DNA of 64,000 bases from an actinobacterium LLX17 (GCA_000471045.1 KI301992.1:870568-934567), one strand, 5' to 3'. Positions 54,367 through 63,059 are shown, counted from the stretch's first letter. Made by a program: numbers and translations. Notes: a model not told the origin generated them from the sequence alone.

Positions 54367-55530
54367 ATGAGCAGCTACGAGGAGATGGTCGTCGACCGCG
54401 CGATCGACACGGCGTGGGCGGCGTTCCGAGATCGGCTGGCCGAGCACCTGGCCGGCGAGGCAGGGCGGAGCCAGGTCGTTCTGTGCCCATCCCCGGACCC
54501 CGAGGCGGACGCTCCCTTCCTGCGCCTGATGTGGACCTTCGGGTCGTGGGAGGTGGCGCTCGAGGCTGAGGGCCCGCTGGTCCCGCCGTACCAGCTCGAT
54601 CGCGAGCAACGGGTGCGTCTGCGCGAGCTGGGTTTTCGTCTGCGTGAGGGTGCTCCCTGCCTGTTGGTGCCGGACCATCTGGTGGATCAGGTGGCACACA
54701 TCGCGGTGACGGTCCTTCGCGACGTGTGGGGGGTGCTGATGCCGACCCTCGTCGACACGGCGGGGCTGGACCTCGTCGGTGAGGCGGTCACGGAGCCGGA
54801 GGTCGGGGTGGCACGCCCTTCGAATGACGCGGCTGTGCCCGATCTCGTCGAGTCCGCCGACCCGGAGGTGGTCGCCAGGTGGACGGATCACGTGCTCGGG
54901 GAGGTGTTCGGGCACCCGCCGCGTCGTGACCCCGATGGAGACATTCGCGTCAGCGGCCACGACGGCGGCCGCGCGGTGGTCGCTCAGCGAGCAGACGGCC
55001 GCATCGAGGTGTGGAGCGTCTTGGCCCGACAGGTCCGCTTCAAGGCGGCGCACCGCGCGGCCGACCGGCTCTCGAGCACGTACCGCGACGTCCGGTTCTT
55101 CCTCGCACAGGATGTGTTGGTCGCGTCGGTGGTGGTGGAGTCCGATCCCTTCGTTCCCCGTCACGTCGTGGCCGCGATGCGACGAGTTCTCGAGGTGAGT
55201 CGTCGGACTCAGGACTTGGAGTACCGCCTGCGCCGGCGCCGGGCGGTGGTTGCCGCCGACGACCTCGACGACGCGTTGATGACACTGTTCGCCGGCATCT
55301 GGGCCAAGGACATCGACGCCGATGAACTCGCCGAGGAGCTCAGTGGCGGAGACGTCGACGTATTGGCTCGGTGGCAGCGGACCGCACGGGTCATGGCCGC
55401 TCGGTTCGTGGCCGACGACGACATGTCGCCGTCCGAGCGCCACGCGCGTCGGCGGACGCGGAGCAAGTGGCAACGGGTGGAGCGTGTGGTCTGTCGTACT
55501 CGCGCCGCGTGCGAAGAGGGTGCGGCATGA
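54367..55530 (+). CDS. TY-Chap/YbjN-like chaperone domain protein
   Basis: This 387-residue protein seems to contain two chaperone-like domains of the T3SS-chaperone/YbjN class. The first (about 5-125) has a FGSWEVALEAEG strand and HIAVTVLRDVWGVLMP. The second (about 165-290) has AVVAQRADGRIEVWSVLA and a FVPRHVVAAM helix. The C-terminus is basic and helical (RHARRRTRSKWQRVE). Such domains are predicted partners in bacterial conflict loci. The ATG at 54367 is used. It overlaps the next gene by 4 bases (ATGA). The assignment is by pattern only. Confidence 0.6.
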   Translation: MSSYEEMVVDRAIDTAWAAFRDRLAEHLAGEAGRSQVVLCPSPDPEADAPFLRLMWTFGSWEVALEAEGPLVPPYQLDREQRVRLRELGFRLREGAPCLLVPDHLVDQVAHIAVTVLRDVWGVLMPTLVDTAGLDLVGEAVTEPEVGVARPSNDAAVPDLVESADPEVVARWTDHVLGEVFGHPPRRDPDGDIRVSGHDGGRAVVAQRADGRIEVWSVLARQVRFKAAHRAADRLSSTYRDVRFFLAQDVLVASVVVESDPFVPRHVVAAMRRVLEVSRRTQDLEYRLRRRRAVVAADDLDDALMTLFAGIWAKDIDADELAEELSGGDVDVLARWQRTARVMAARFVADDDMSPSERHARRRTRSKWQRVERVVCRTRAACEEGAA

Positions 55531-55973
55531 GGCTCGCGCCCCATCCAGTCACCGACCTCGGCTCCGACATCGATGAGCTGGTGCCGCGCTTGCGGGACGG
55601 CGAGGAGATCGTCGTCAGCGCGCCGGACGACGGGCGCTTCCTCGCGATCAGGAGGTGCGGACCCGGGATGGTGCGCGCCCGCATCGCCTGCGATGAGCTC
55701 GTCAGGCCCGTCGACCTGCTGACGAAAGCGGGTGTGAACGTCCTGCTGGACGAGGGTTGGGTGGAGCAGTCGCCGCGGGATGGTCTGCGCACCTTCCGCG
55801 TCGACGCCGAAGTTCACTGGTCCGGCTTTCTGGCTGACATGGTGGTGCGTGTGGTCGAGGATGTGTGGGGACTGCGTTGTTCCGACGTCGTCCTCGACGA
55901 CGGTCGGGCGTCCCGCGGCTGCCTGGTGACGGTCGACGACGAGTACATCCCGATCGAGAGGCTCCTTCCGTGA
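55527..55973 (+). CDS. Small TY-Chap-like protein
   Basis: This 148-residue protein shares the late part of the first domain of the preceding protein, with a FLADMVVRVVEDVWGLRC helix near 106 in place of HIAVTVLRDVWGV. It appears to be another T3SS-chaperone/YbjN-like domain. ATGA joins it to the upstream gene and GTGA joins it to the NERD gene, so three proteins are co-translated. A chaperone for the downstream helicase or toxin is a reasonable idea but not shown. Confidence 0.6.
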   Translation: MRLAPHPVTDLGSDIDELVPRLRDGEEIVVSAPDDGRFLAIRRCGPGMVRARIACDELVRPVDLLTKAGVNVLLDEGWVEQSPRDGLRTFRVDAEVHWSGFLADMVVRVVEDVWGLRCSDVVLDDGRASRGCLVTVDDEYIPIERLLP

Positions 55974-57634
55974 CCGACGGACCGCTGCTGTGGCCGGCCG
56001 AGCCGGAGTTCGTGAACTCTGCCGAGCGACGGGTCTGGACCGCGTTGCGGGACCAGCTCGGGCCGAACGACCTCCTCATCGCCAACCAAGCATTCGTCAC
56101 GCGCCAGCGCGACTACGAGCTCGACCTCGCGGTGGTGCTGCACGGCTACGGGGTGATCGTCGTCGAGGTCAAGGGCGGGTCGGTGTGGGTCGAGGACGGA
56201 CGTTGGCGCCAGGGCGCGCGTCATGAGTCGCACCGGATCGATCCGGTGGGACAGGCATCAGAGGTCAAGCACATCCTGCGGTCGTGGGTCGAGGAGTCGC
56301 ACGCTTGGGCCGGGCGCCGTCGTGTGCGGTGGGCGCACGCCGTCGCCTTCCCGCACACCCAGGTCGACCCCAAGTTCGCGCTGCCTGACTGCTCCCGCTC
56401 GATGGTGGTCGACCGCGACGACCTCGACGAGATCGCCACGCGCTTGCGCAACCTCCTCGCTACGCAGGACACCAAGTACCGCGTTTCTGACGGGGACGAC
56501 GCCTTCGCCATCCATGGTGCGCTCGTGGGTCGCTTCACTCCCACGCCGCTGGCGTCTGCCGACATCGAGGAGTCCGTGGCCAACCGCGACGACGTCGTGG
56601 AGCGACTCAGCAGCGAGCAGGCCACCATCCTCGACGCCACGCGCCTGCTGAACCGGGTGGAGGTGCGCGGCGGCGCGGGCAGCGGGAAGACCTGGCTGGC
56701 CGTCGAGCAAGCGCGACGTCTCGCCGACCAGGGTCTGCACGTCGCCCTGCTGTCGTACACCCGAGGGCTGGGGGAGTGGATGCGCCGACGCGTCTCCACC
56801 TTCGACCCGGCCGAACGCCCCGCCTACGTCGGCACCTTCCACGAGATCGGCTCGGTGTGGGGGCACGAGGTCGACGCGGAGAACAACGATCCCGACTTCT
56901 GGGAGCACGCGCTGCCGGCGCAGCTCCTCGAGGTCGCGAAGTCGCAGCCGCTCGAGCGGCTCTTCGACGCCATCGTCATCGACGAGGCCCAGGACTTCGC
57001 CGACGAGTGGTGGCCGGTGGTGCTCGAGTCTCTCAAGTACGAGGACGACGGGCTGTACGTGTTCTCCGACGAGGGGCAGCGCATCTTCCAGCGGTACGGC
57101 AACCTCCCGGGCGGACTGGTGCCGCTGGTGCTCGACCGCAACCTGCGCAACACGCGGCAGATCAGCGAGGCCTTCGAGCCCATGGTGCCCAACCGCATGG
57201 TGCCGTCCGAGCACGACGGTGTGGAGGTGCGCTTCGTCCCCACGACGCTGGAGGATGCGATCTCGGTCGCGGACGACGAGGTCGAGCGGCTCCTCGACGA
57301 GGGGTGGCAGCCGTCCGACGTGGCTCTCCTGACCACGCAGTCCCGGCACACCGAGCACAAGAACCGTCAGGCCGAGGGGCACCAGTCGTATTGGGACTCC
57401 TTCTGGGACGACGACCAGGTCTTCTACGGCACGGTGCTGGGATTCAAGGGCCTCGAGCGCCCAGCGGTTGTGCTCGCGGTCAACGACTCGAATGACCTGG
57501 GTCGAGCCAAGGAACGGCTGTATGTCGGCCTCTCCCGCGCACGTGACCTGCTGGTGGTCTGCGCTGATCCCGCGATGATCGAGAAGTTCGGCGGCCCGGA
57601 GGTCATGGCGCGGCTTTGCGGCAGACCCTCGTGA
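55970..57634 (+). CDS. NERD nuclease domain fused to UvrD-like helicase
   Basis: This 554-residue protein begins with a NERD nuclease-related domain (about 10-130: ERRVWTALRDQL, then ELDLAVVLHGYGVIVVEVKG, the D...ExK-type metal site). It continues with an SF1 UvrD-like helicase: GGAGSGKTW near 240, VIDEAQDF near 340, LRNTRQIS near 393 and a C-terminal GLSRARD. NERD proteins act in DNA processing and are frequent in anti-phage loci. The GTG start overlaps the previous stop by 4 bases, and the next gene starts inside its stop (GTGA). Confidence 0.88.
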   Translation: MTDGPLLWPAEPEFVNSAERRVWTALRDQLGPNDLLIANQAFVTRQRDYELDLAVVLHGYGVIVVEVKGGSVWVEDGRWRQGARHESHRIDPVGQASEVKHILRSWVEESHAWAGRRRVRWAHAVAFPHTQVDPKFALPDCSRSMVVDRDDLDEIATRLRNLLATQDTKYRVSDGDDAFAIHGALVGRFTPTPLASADIEESVANRDDVVERLSSEQATILDATRLLNRVEVRGGAGSGKTWLAVEQARRLADQGLHVALLSYTRGLGEWMRRRVSTFDPAERPAYVGTFHEIGSVWGHEVDAENNDPDFWEHALPAQLLEVAKSQPLERLFDAIVIDEAQDFADEWWPVVLESLKYEDDGLYVFSDEGQRIFQRYGNLPGGLVPLVLDRNLRNTRQISEAFEPMVPNRMVPSEHDGVEVRFVPTTLEDAISVADDEVERLLDEGWQPSDVALLTTQSRHTEHKNRQAEGHQSYWDSFWDDDQVFYGTVLGFKGLERPAVVLAVNDSNDLGRAKERLYVGLSRARDLLVVCADPAMIEKFGGPEVMARLCGRPS

Positions 57635-59058
57635 GCCAGTCTCGTGGTGGGCGCTTCGTCGCCGCGATCGCGGTCCTTGCGCTGATGATCGGGCTCGGCG
57701 GTGGCGAGGTCCAGCGTCGGGGCGTCCCGGACTCGGACGGCGACGGGTTGCCGGACGAGGTCGAGGTGCTGGGGTGGAAGACGTCCCTGGGGGAGACGTA
57801 CCGGACCGATCCGGAGCTGGCCGACTCCGACGGTGACGGACTGACTGATCGCGACGAGGCCGGTCCCCGGGGCGAGGACGACGACGCGGCTGGCGGCCCG
57901 CCTTTCGACGAGCTCCGCGTCTTCACTGGGTACTCAGATCCGCTGGTGCCTGACACCGACGGTGACGAGCTCGGTGACGCGGACGAAGCCGACCTCGGCG
58001 TCGATCCCTACAAGCGCGACACCGACGGTGACGACATCGAGGACGGCCGGGAGTTCAATCTCGTCGGGACGTCGCCCAGCATTGTCGACTCCGACGGCGA
58101 CGGGTTCGACGACGGCTACGAAGACGCCGACCTCGATGATCGCGGCCTCGACCCCCTGTTGGTCGACGTCAAGATCAGCACGGCGACATACGCCACAGAC
58201 TTCGCAGTCGGACTGGTCTTCGGTGACGCCTGGCGCAAGGACTCCGCGGCCTGGCTTGCGGGCTATCTCGTGTCCAGCGGATCGAGCTCAATCCCCGGCG
58301 TCGGGTGGGTCTTCGGTCCGGCTGCGGACGTTCGCGATGCGGTTGCGTCGGCCATTCGTGGCGACTGGGTGGGATCGGGATTCAGTGCCTTGGGGACCGT
58401 GCCCTACGCCGGCGACGCGGTCAGCATGCCGGCCAAGGTTGGCGAGTTCGTGCTGCGTAACAGGGAGCTGGCCGCCGTCGTGGCAGCCTCGGTGATGGCA
58501 AGTTCAAAGATTCCACGAAAGGTGAAGGTCCAGGCCGGCAAGCAAGTCTTCAAGCAGTGGGACAAGCTCAAAGACGAAGGTGCCAGCGAAGACGCTCTGC
58601 TCCGATTGGCAGAGGGCAGGACCGATCTCGACGACCTGGGTCAAGCTCTTGAGGCGTCGGGCCATGTTGAAGGCGCGCCTGCCGACTTCCTCCCGAGCTC
58701 CCGGGATGGCGAGCAGTGGCTGGCGGAGCTGGAAGGAGCTACGGAGGACGGCGCCGATCGAGAGGTTCGCTTTTCGACGAGCGACTGCAAGGACGTGTGC
58801 AATGAGACCGGACTTCGCAAGGTCGACGTTCTCGTGGACGGTGTCGCTCACGAGGCCAGGGTCGGATACACCCAGCTGGTCGACGACGTCGAGCGACAGA
58901 TCAGATCCGATGCCCACCTTGTGAATCGCGGCTTGATCGACGGCGCTCACTGGCACTTCCTTGCCAGTGGGCACACCAATCAAATGGGCGCCGAGCCCGA
59001 AATCTTCGAGCTGCTCGACGAGCTCGACATCTCCTACACGATTCACCTTCCAGCCTGA
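57631..59058 (+). CDS. Exported TSP3-repeat protein with toxin-like C-terminal domain
   Basis: This 475-residue protein has a signal peptide (about 5-28) and five calcium-binding thrombospondin type 3-like repeats (about 30-180: SDGDGLPDE, SDGDGLTDR, TDGDELGDA, TDGDDIEDG, SDGDGFDDG). A Gly/Ala-rich, membrane-like middle (200-300) follows. The C-terminal 85 residues (KVDVLVDGVAHEARVGYTQL, then HWHFLASG and ELDISYTIHLP) resemble nuclease-type polymorphic toxin tails with a restriction-endonuclease-like layout. No immunity gene is recognised beside it. The GTG at 57631 is chosen for its overlap with the previous stop. Confidence 0.65.
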   Translation: MSQSRGGRFVAAIAVLALMIGLGGGEVQRRGVPDSDGDGLPDEVEVLGWKTSLGETYRTDPELADSDGDGLTDRDEAGPRGEDDDAAGGPPFDELRVFTGYSDPLVPDTDGDELGDADEADLGVDPYKRDTDGDDIEDGREFNLVGTSPSIVDSDGDGFDDGYEDADLDDRGLDPLLVDVKISTATYATDFAVGLVFGDAWRKDSAAWLAGYLVSSGSSSIPGVGWVFGPAADVRDAVASAIRGDWVGSGFSALGTVPYAGDAVSMPAKVGEFVLRNRELAAVVAASVMASSKIPRKVKVQAGKQVFKQWDKLKDEGASEDALLRLAEGRTDLDDLGQALEASGHVEGAPADFLPSSRDGEQWLAELEGATEDGADREVRFSTSDCKDVCNETGLRKVDVLVDGVAHEARVGYTQLVDDVERQIRSDAHLVNRGLIDGAHWHFLASGHTNQMGAEPEIFELLDELDISYTIHLPA

Positions 59059-59072
59059 CGACCGGAGGTCCA

Positions 59073-59097
59073 TTGCGCGCAACCCAATTGCGTGCAA
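59073..59097. promoter_or_regulatory. Tandem palindromes upstream of ohrR
   Basis: TTGCGCGCAA (59073-59082, a perfect palindrome) and TTGCGTGCAA (59088-59097) are 15 bases apart, 11-35 bases before the MarR gene start. They are the likely autoregulatory OhrR site; this is inferred from position. Confidence 0.6.
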
Positions 59098-59107
59098 TGC
59101 TTCACGC

Positions 59108-59542
59108 ATGACCACCGTCCGGCTCGACGACCAGCTGTGCTTCGCGCTGCACGCGGCATCGCGCACGATGACCGCCGCGTACCGCGAGCCGCTGGCGCGC
59201 CTGGGCCTGACGTACCCGCAATACCTTGTGCTGATGGCGCTGTGGGAGGACGACGGCCTGACCGTCTCCGCCCTCGGTGGCCGGCTCAAGCTGGACAGCG
59301 GCACGCTCTCGCCTCTGGTCAAGCGCCTGCAGGGGCAGGGACTCGTCGAGCGTCGCGCGTCCACCGAGGACGAGCGCCGCGTGCACGTGCACCTGACCGC
59401 CGCCGGCCGGAAGCTCAGCGACGAGGCCGACGACGTCGCGCGCTGCATCGCCAGTGCCATCGACATCAATGCCGAGGAGTTCCTCGCCCTGCGCACCCTC
59501 GCGCGCAAGGTCGCAGCCCTCGACAACCCCCAGACCGCCTGA
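59108..59542 (+). CDS. ohrR: MarR/OhrR-family peroxide-sensing repressor
   Basis: OhrR represses ohr until an organic hydroperoxide oxidises its N-terminal cysteine. The 144-residue protein has the MarR winged helix (about 45-110, with GGRLKLDSGTLSPLVKRL recognition helix) and the conserved cysteine in DDQLCFALH (Cys12), as in one-Cys OhrR. It lies 50 bases upstream of the ohr gene and is preceded by tandem palindromes. The ATG at 59108 follows these operators. Confidence 0.9.
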   Translation: MTTVRLDDQLCFALHAASRTMTAAYREPLARLGLTYPQYLVLMALWEDDGLTVSALGGRLKLDSGTLSPLVKRLQGQGLVERRASTEDERRVHVHLTAAGRKLSDEADDVARCIASAIDINAEEFLALRTLARKVAALDNPQTA

Positions 59543-59592
59543 ACCCAGGCATGCACGAACTGATCGCACGAACCGACCCGAAGGAGATCCGC

Positions 59593-60015
59593 ATGGACGC
59601 CCTGTACACCGCAGAAGCCCTCGCCACCGGAGGTGGCCGCGACGGTCACGTCCGCACCAGCGACGGCCAGCTCGACCTCGACCTCGCCGTCCCGAAGGAC
59701 ATGGGCGGCGCCGGGGGAGCGGCCAACCCCGAGCTGCTCTTCGCCGCCGGTTACTCCGCGTGCTTCCACGGGGCCCTCCAGGCCGTGGCCCGCGCCGAGA
59801 AGGCCCAGCTGGGCGAGTCCTCGGTCGGCGCGAAGGTCTCGATCGGCTCCGACGGCAACGGCGGCTTCAAGCTCGCGGTCGTCCTCGAGGTCGTCATCCC
59901 CGACCTGCCGCACGGCGAGGCCCAGGCCCTGGCCGACAAGGCCCACCAGGTCTGCCCGTACTCCAACGCCACCCGCGGCAACATCGAGGTCGAGGTCAAC
60001 GTCGTCGACGACTGA
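59593..60015 (+). CDS. ohr: Organic hydroperoxide resistance protein
   Basis: Ohr is a thiol peroxidase that reduces organic hydroperoxides, using lipoylated partners. The 140-residue protein has both family cysteines: Cys57 in YSACFHGAL and a second in HQVCPYSNATRGN near 121. The start at 59593 (MDALYTAEA) has aaggag at 59581-59586 and is standard for the family. It is paired with ohrR and ends at a strong stem-loop. Confidence 0.95.
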   Translation: MDALYTAEALATGGGRDGHVRTSDGQLDLDLAVPKDMGGAGGAANPELLFAAGYSACFHGALQAVARAEKAQLGESSVGAKVSIGSDGNGGFKLAVVLEVVIPDLPHGEAQALADKAHQVCPYSNATRGNIEVEVNVVDD

Positions 60016-60033
60016 CCTCCCACGTACGACAAG

Positions 60034-60065
60034 CAGGCCCCGCCATGGACATGTGGCGGGGCCTG
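60034..60065. terminator. Stem-loop terminator after ohr
   Basis: CAGGCCCCGCCA, an 8-base loop and its perfect 12-base complement lie 18 bases after the ohr stop and end 15 bases before the next gene. Confidence 0.8.
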
Positions 60066-60080
60066 CGTCATGATCCGCCC

Positions 60081-60440
60081 ATGACTCGCACCACGCCCGA
60101 CATGATCACAGAGCTCGCCGACGACGAGGTCTTCGTGTTCGGCAGCAACGCCTCCGGCGCCCACGGCGGGGGAGCGGCGCTCATCGCGCACCGCATGTTC
60201 GGTGCCGAGATGGGCGTGGGCGAGGGACTTACCGGACGCACCTACGCGCTGCCCACGATGGAGGGGGCGGGCGCCTTCCAGGCCGCGGCCGAGCGCTTCA
60301 TCACCTTCGCCCGTGAGAATCCCGACCTCACCTTCCTGCTGACCAAGGTCGGTTGCGGCATCGCCGGGTACGCCGAGGACGAGGTGCGGCCGTGGTTCGC
60401 CGACACGCCGCCGAACGTCGTCAAGCCCGCCGGGTGGTAG
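60081..60440 (+). CDS. A1S_2505-like macro-domain-related protein
   Basis: This 119-residue protein has a VFVFGSNASGAHGGGAALIA start, a GEGLTGRTYALPT loop and a FLLTKVGCGIAGY strand, which together match the small A1S_2505-type proteins related to macro domains. Macro domains bind or process ADP-ribose. The start at 60081 removes an in-frame Pro/Arg-rich stretch that overlaps ohr. It is 20.6 kb from the ARH gene, so any link between them is only thematic. Confidence 0.75.
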   Translation: MTRTTPDMITELADDEVFVFGSNASGAHGGGAALIAHRMFGAEMGVGEGLTGRTYALPTMEGAGAFQAAAERFITFARENPDLTFLLTKVGCGIAGYAEDEVRPWFADTPPNVVKPAGW

Positions 60441-60513
60441 TCCGCCCGGAGCATTCGCACCGGCCGCCTATCGTGGGGGCGGCTCTGCCGTGGAGCCAGA
60501 AGGTGGTGGCTCG

Positions 60514-61401
60514 ATGGCCGGCTGGCAGATGAAGGCGCTCGGCGCCTTCTTCCGAGTGGCGTACAAGCGCCGCTACGCAACGACCGCCGCGGGCCACGAG
60601 CGCCTGAGCCAGCCGAAGAAGCCCTACGACCCGCCCGCGAGCGTCGCGTCCGGCCGCAGCGTCGAGCGACGCGAGGTCGGCGGCCACCCGGTCGTCGTCG
60701 TGTCACCGCGCTCCGGCACGCCAAAGCCCGATCGTGCCGTCGTCTACCTCCACGGTGGCGCCTACGTGAACCAGATCGTCAAGCAGCACTGGCAGCTCGT
60801 CGCGCACCTGGCCGACCGCGCGGGTTGCGACGTGCACGTGCCGATCTACCCGCTCGCCCCGGAGCACACCGCTGCCGAAGCGATGACGTTCGTGCAGGCC
60901 GTGCTCGGCGACCTCGCCGCCGAGGATCATCAGCTGCACCTGGTGGGTGACTCCTCCGGTGGCGGACTCGCGCTGCTCGCTGCCCAGCAGGTGAGGGAGC
61001 AGACCCGACCCGCCGTGGTCGGCGTCACCGCCATCGCCCCGTGGCTTGACATGGCCATGGCCAACCCCGACATCCCTGCCGTCGAGGCCGTCGACCCGTG
61101 GCTGACGCGCGCCGGCCTGCGACCCATCGCCGACGCCTGGGTGGGCGACGTGCCGCTGGACGACCCGCGCGTCAGCCCCATCCACGGACCCGTCGACACC
61201 TTGCCGCCGGTCGGGCTCTGGATCGGCACCCGCGACATCACGATGCCGGACTGCCGAGCACTGCGCGACCGCCTGCCCGGATCAAATCTGACCTACGTCG
61301 AGCTCGAAGGTGGGCTGCACGTCTACCCGCTGCTGCCCGTCCCCGAGGGCCGCCGGGCGCGCGACCACATCGCGCAGTACGTCGCCCAGTCGTTCGGCTG
61401 A
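60514..61401 (+). CDS. Alpha/beta hydrolase (hormone-sensitive-lipase type)
   Basis: This 295-residue protein has an HGGAYV oxyanion motif near 86 and the nucleophile elbow GDSSGGGLAL near 148, as in the alpha/beta hydrolase fold-3 family of esterases. A C-terminal His in GGLHVYP near 270 and an Asp in TRDITMPD near 246 complete a triad. The ATG at 60514 has agaaggtgg about 7 bases upstream; a GTG 8 codons earlier is possible. Substrate is unknown. Confidence 0.88.
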   Translation: MAGWQMKALGAFFRVAYKRRYATTAAGHERLSQPKKPYDPPASVASGRSVERREVGGHPVVVVSPRSGTPKPDRAVVYLHGGAYVNQIVKQHWQLVAHLADRAGCDVHVPIYPLAPEHTAAEAMTFVQAVLGDLAAEDHQLHLVGDSSGGGLALLAAQQVREQTRPAVVGVTAIAPWLDMAMANPDIPAVEAVDPWLTRAGLRPIADAWVGDVPLDDPRVSPIHGPVDTLPPVGLWIGTRDITMPDCRALRDRLPGSNLTYVELEGGLHVYPLLPVPEGRRARDHIAQYVAQSFG

Positions 61402-61427
61402 GTCCCTGCGCTGGACTTCGGGGTGAA

Positions 61428-62000
61428 TCAGACCATCAGGTGTGACTCGCCCAGCGGGTGCGCCAGCCGCCAGGCCGCCAGTGCGTCGGCCTCGTCGAGC
61501 CGCTCACGGGCCGAGGTGCCGAACCGCCGGTGGTACCAGGCCAGGGCCTGCTCGGCGTAGTAGACGTAGGCGCTGGGACGCGCGGTGCGGATGGCGGCCA
61601 GGGCGTCGACCGGTTCCCAGCCCTCGGCCAGCAGCAGCGCGAAGCCCAGGGACGGTCCGCGGTTGACGCCCGAGTGGCAGTGCGTCAGCACGGTCGTGTC
61701 GGTGTGCTGCAGCGCGTCCTGCAGGTGGCCGACCGCCTGGTCGAACCACTCCGGCGGCACCTGCTGGCTCTCGTCGGGCATGTCGAAGGCGCGGTAGTCG
61801 ATGAAGGGATAGCGAGCCCAGCGGTGCGCGTCGTCGAGCTCGGAGCGCACGTCGACCACGTGCGTCAGACCCTTGGCCACGAGCTCCTCGGCCTGCTCGA
61901 ACGCGAGGTCGTCGTGGTGGACCGAGAGGTCTCCGCCGATCCAGATGCGCTCGGTGACGGCGTTGACGTTCGCGGCCTCGAAGGCGGGCAGGATGTTCAC
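61428..62000 (-). CDS. Dual-specificity protein-phosphatase-like protein (paralogue)
   Basis: This 190-residue protein has the C-x5-R motif THCHSGVNRGP near 111, HVVDVRSEL, and YVYYAEQALAWYHRR, the same elements as the protein at 51314-51913. It is in a different context here: the GTG start overlaps the stop of the upstream alpha/beta hydrolase by 4 bases. It is probably the chromosomal copy from which the Block B gene was derived, or the reverse. Substrate is not known. Confidence 0.85.
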   Translation of the reverse strand: MNILPAFEAANVNAVTERIWIGGDLSVHHDDLAFEQAEELVAKGLTHVVDVRSELDDAHRWARYPFIDYRAFDMPDESQQVPPEWFDQAVGHLQDALQHTDTTVLTHCHSGVNRGPSLGFALLLAEGWEPVDALAAIRTARPSAYVYYAEQALAWYHRRFGTSARERLDEADALAAWRLAHPLGESHLMV

Positions 62001-62725
62001 GAGGCAGCCGCCAGCGACGCGGGACGGGAGAGTCGGTCGGCCAGCACCTGCAGGACGTCGAGGTTGAACCCGAAGCCCAGATGGGTGGAGTCGACCTCCA
62101 CGTTCTCGGCATCGGGGCCGATGTCTTCCTCGCGCACCTGGCAGGCGTGCCCGGAGACGACGCCGTCGCGGGAGCTCCAGATGGCGGTGGTCGGTGCGTC
62201 GATGGGCTGCGCCATGCGCTCGGCGCCCTCGTCGGTCAGATCCTCGCCTGCGGCCTGGTTGAGCAGACGGAAGAAGAACACCACCCACTGTGTGCCCTCG
62301 CGGCCCCGGATCGGTGTGCCCATCGTCACGACACGACGAACCAGCTCAGGGCGCCGACGAGCCACTTCGCGGGCGTAGACCCCGCCGAGGCTCCAGCCGA
62401 CGATCGTGATCGGGCCGTCGGCGGCGAGTCGCTCCACGTGGGCCTCGAGCTTTGGCTCGTCCTCGGGCTTGATGCCCAGGTTCCAGCCGAGCGACCAGCC
62501 GGCGGTGCGGTAGCCCAGACGGTCGAGGAATCGGCGCATCGGGAGCGTGGTCTCGTCCGTGGCCGTGAATCCGGGCAGAACGAGCACCGTGTGGCCGTCG
62601 CCGCGGGGGCACTGCGCCACGGCGTCGCCGAATCCGCGGTACATGCGAGCGAACTCCAGCGGCATGCCGACGAGCTCGCGCACCACGCCCAGCGGGCCGG
62701 GGTGGAGAGATGGCAGCACGCTCAT
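61997..62725 (-). CDS. Alpha/beta hydrolase / esterase
   Basis: This 242-residue protein has a VLVLPGFTATDET segment near 50 (oxyanion side) and the nucleophile elbow GWSLGGVYA near 110, as in alpha/beta hydrolases. The likely acid is in the WSSRDGVV stretch near 183 and the His in VDSTHLGFGF near 212. It is coupled to the phosphatase gene by GTGA. Substrate is unknown. Confidence 0.82.
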   Translation of the reverse strand: MSVLPSLHPGPLGVVRELVGMPLEFARMYRGFGDAVAQCPRGDGHTVLVLPGFTATDETTLPMRRFLDRLGYRTAGWSLGWNLGIKPEDEPKLEAHVERLAADGPITIVGWSLGGVYAREVARRRPELVRRVVTMGTPIRGREGTQWVVFFFRLLNQAAGEDLTDEGAERMAQPIDAPTTAIWSSRDGVVSGHACQVREEDIGPDAENVEVDSTHLGFGFNLDVLQVLADRLSRPASLAAAS

Positions 62726-62855
62726 GCGAGTTCCTGTCGATCGGCAGCATTCAATGCTAGTGCCGATTTCAACGGTCCGCGCGGCGTTCGAGGTTTCAGG
62801 TGCTGGTGACCCCCGGCCCGTGCATGATCGTCGTCACGTCAGGGAGGGAGACCCG

Positions 62856-63050
62856 ATGGGAGACGTGAAGGAGCCGGCGCCATCCGCGGGACGGCGCCGG
62901 GCCGACGTGCCGGTGGACTCAGGAACCCCCGCCGAAGGACGGCGGCGTGCCGTCGAGCGCGCTGCACCTGCCAGCGACACGAGCGGCCGACGAGGAATCC
63001 TCGGCCGGTTGAGCCTGCGTCGCCCGTCGTCGACGGTGTCGTTCGACTGA
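62856..63050 (+). CDS. Small disordered basic hypothetical protein
   Basis: This 64-residue protein is rich in Arg, Pro, Ala and Ser and has no predicted fold. Its ATG has a very strong ribosome site, agggagggag at 62841-62850, which is the main reason to accept it as a gene. It converges on the SNF2 helicase gene with 9 bases between stops. No function can be assigned. Confidence 0.5.
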   Translation: MGDVKEPAPSAGRRRADVPVDSGTPAEGRRRAVERAAPASDTSGRRGILGRLSLRRPSSTVSFD

Positions 63051-63059
63051 GGCGCTGCG

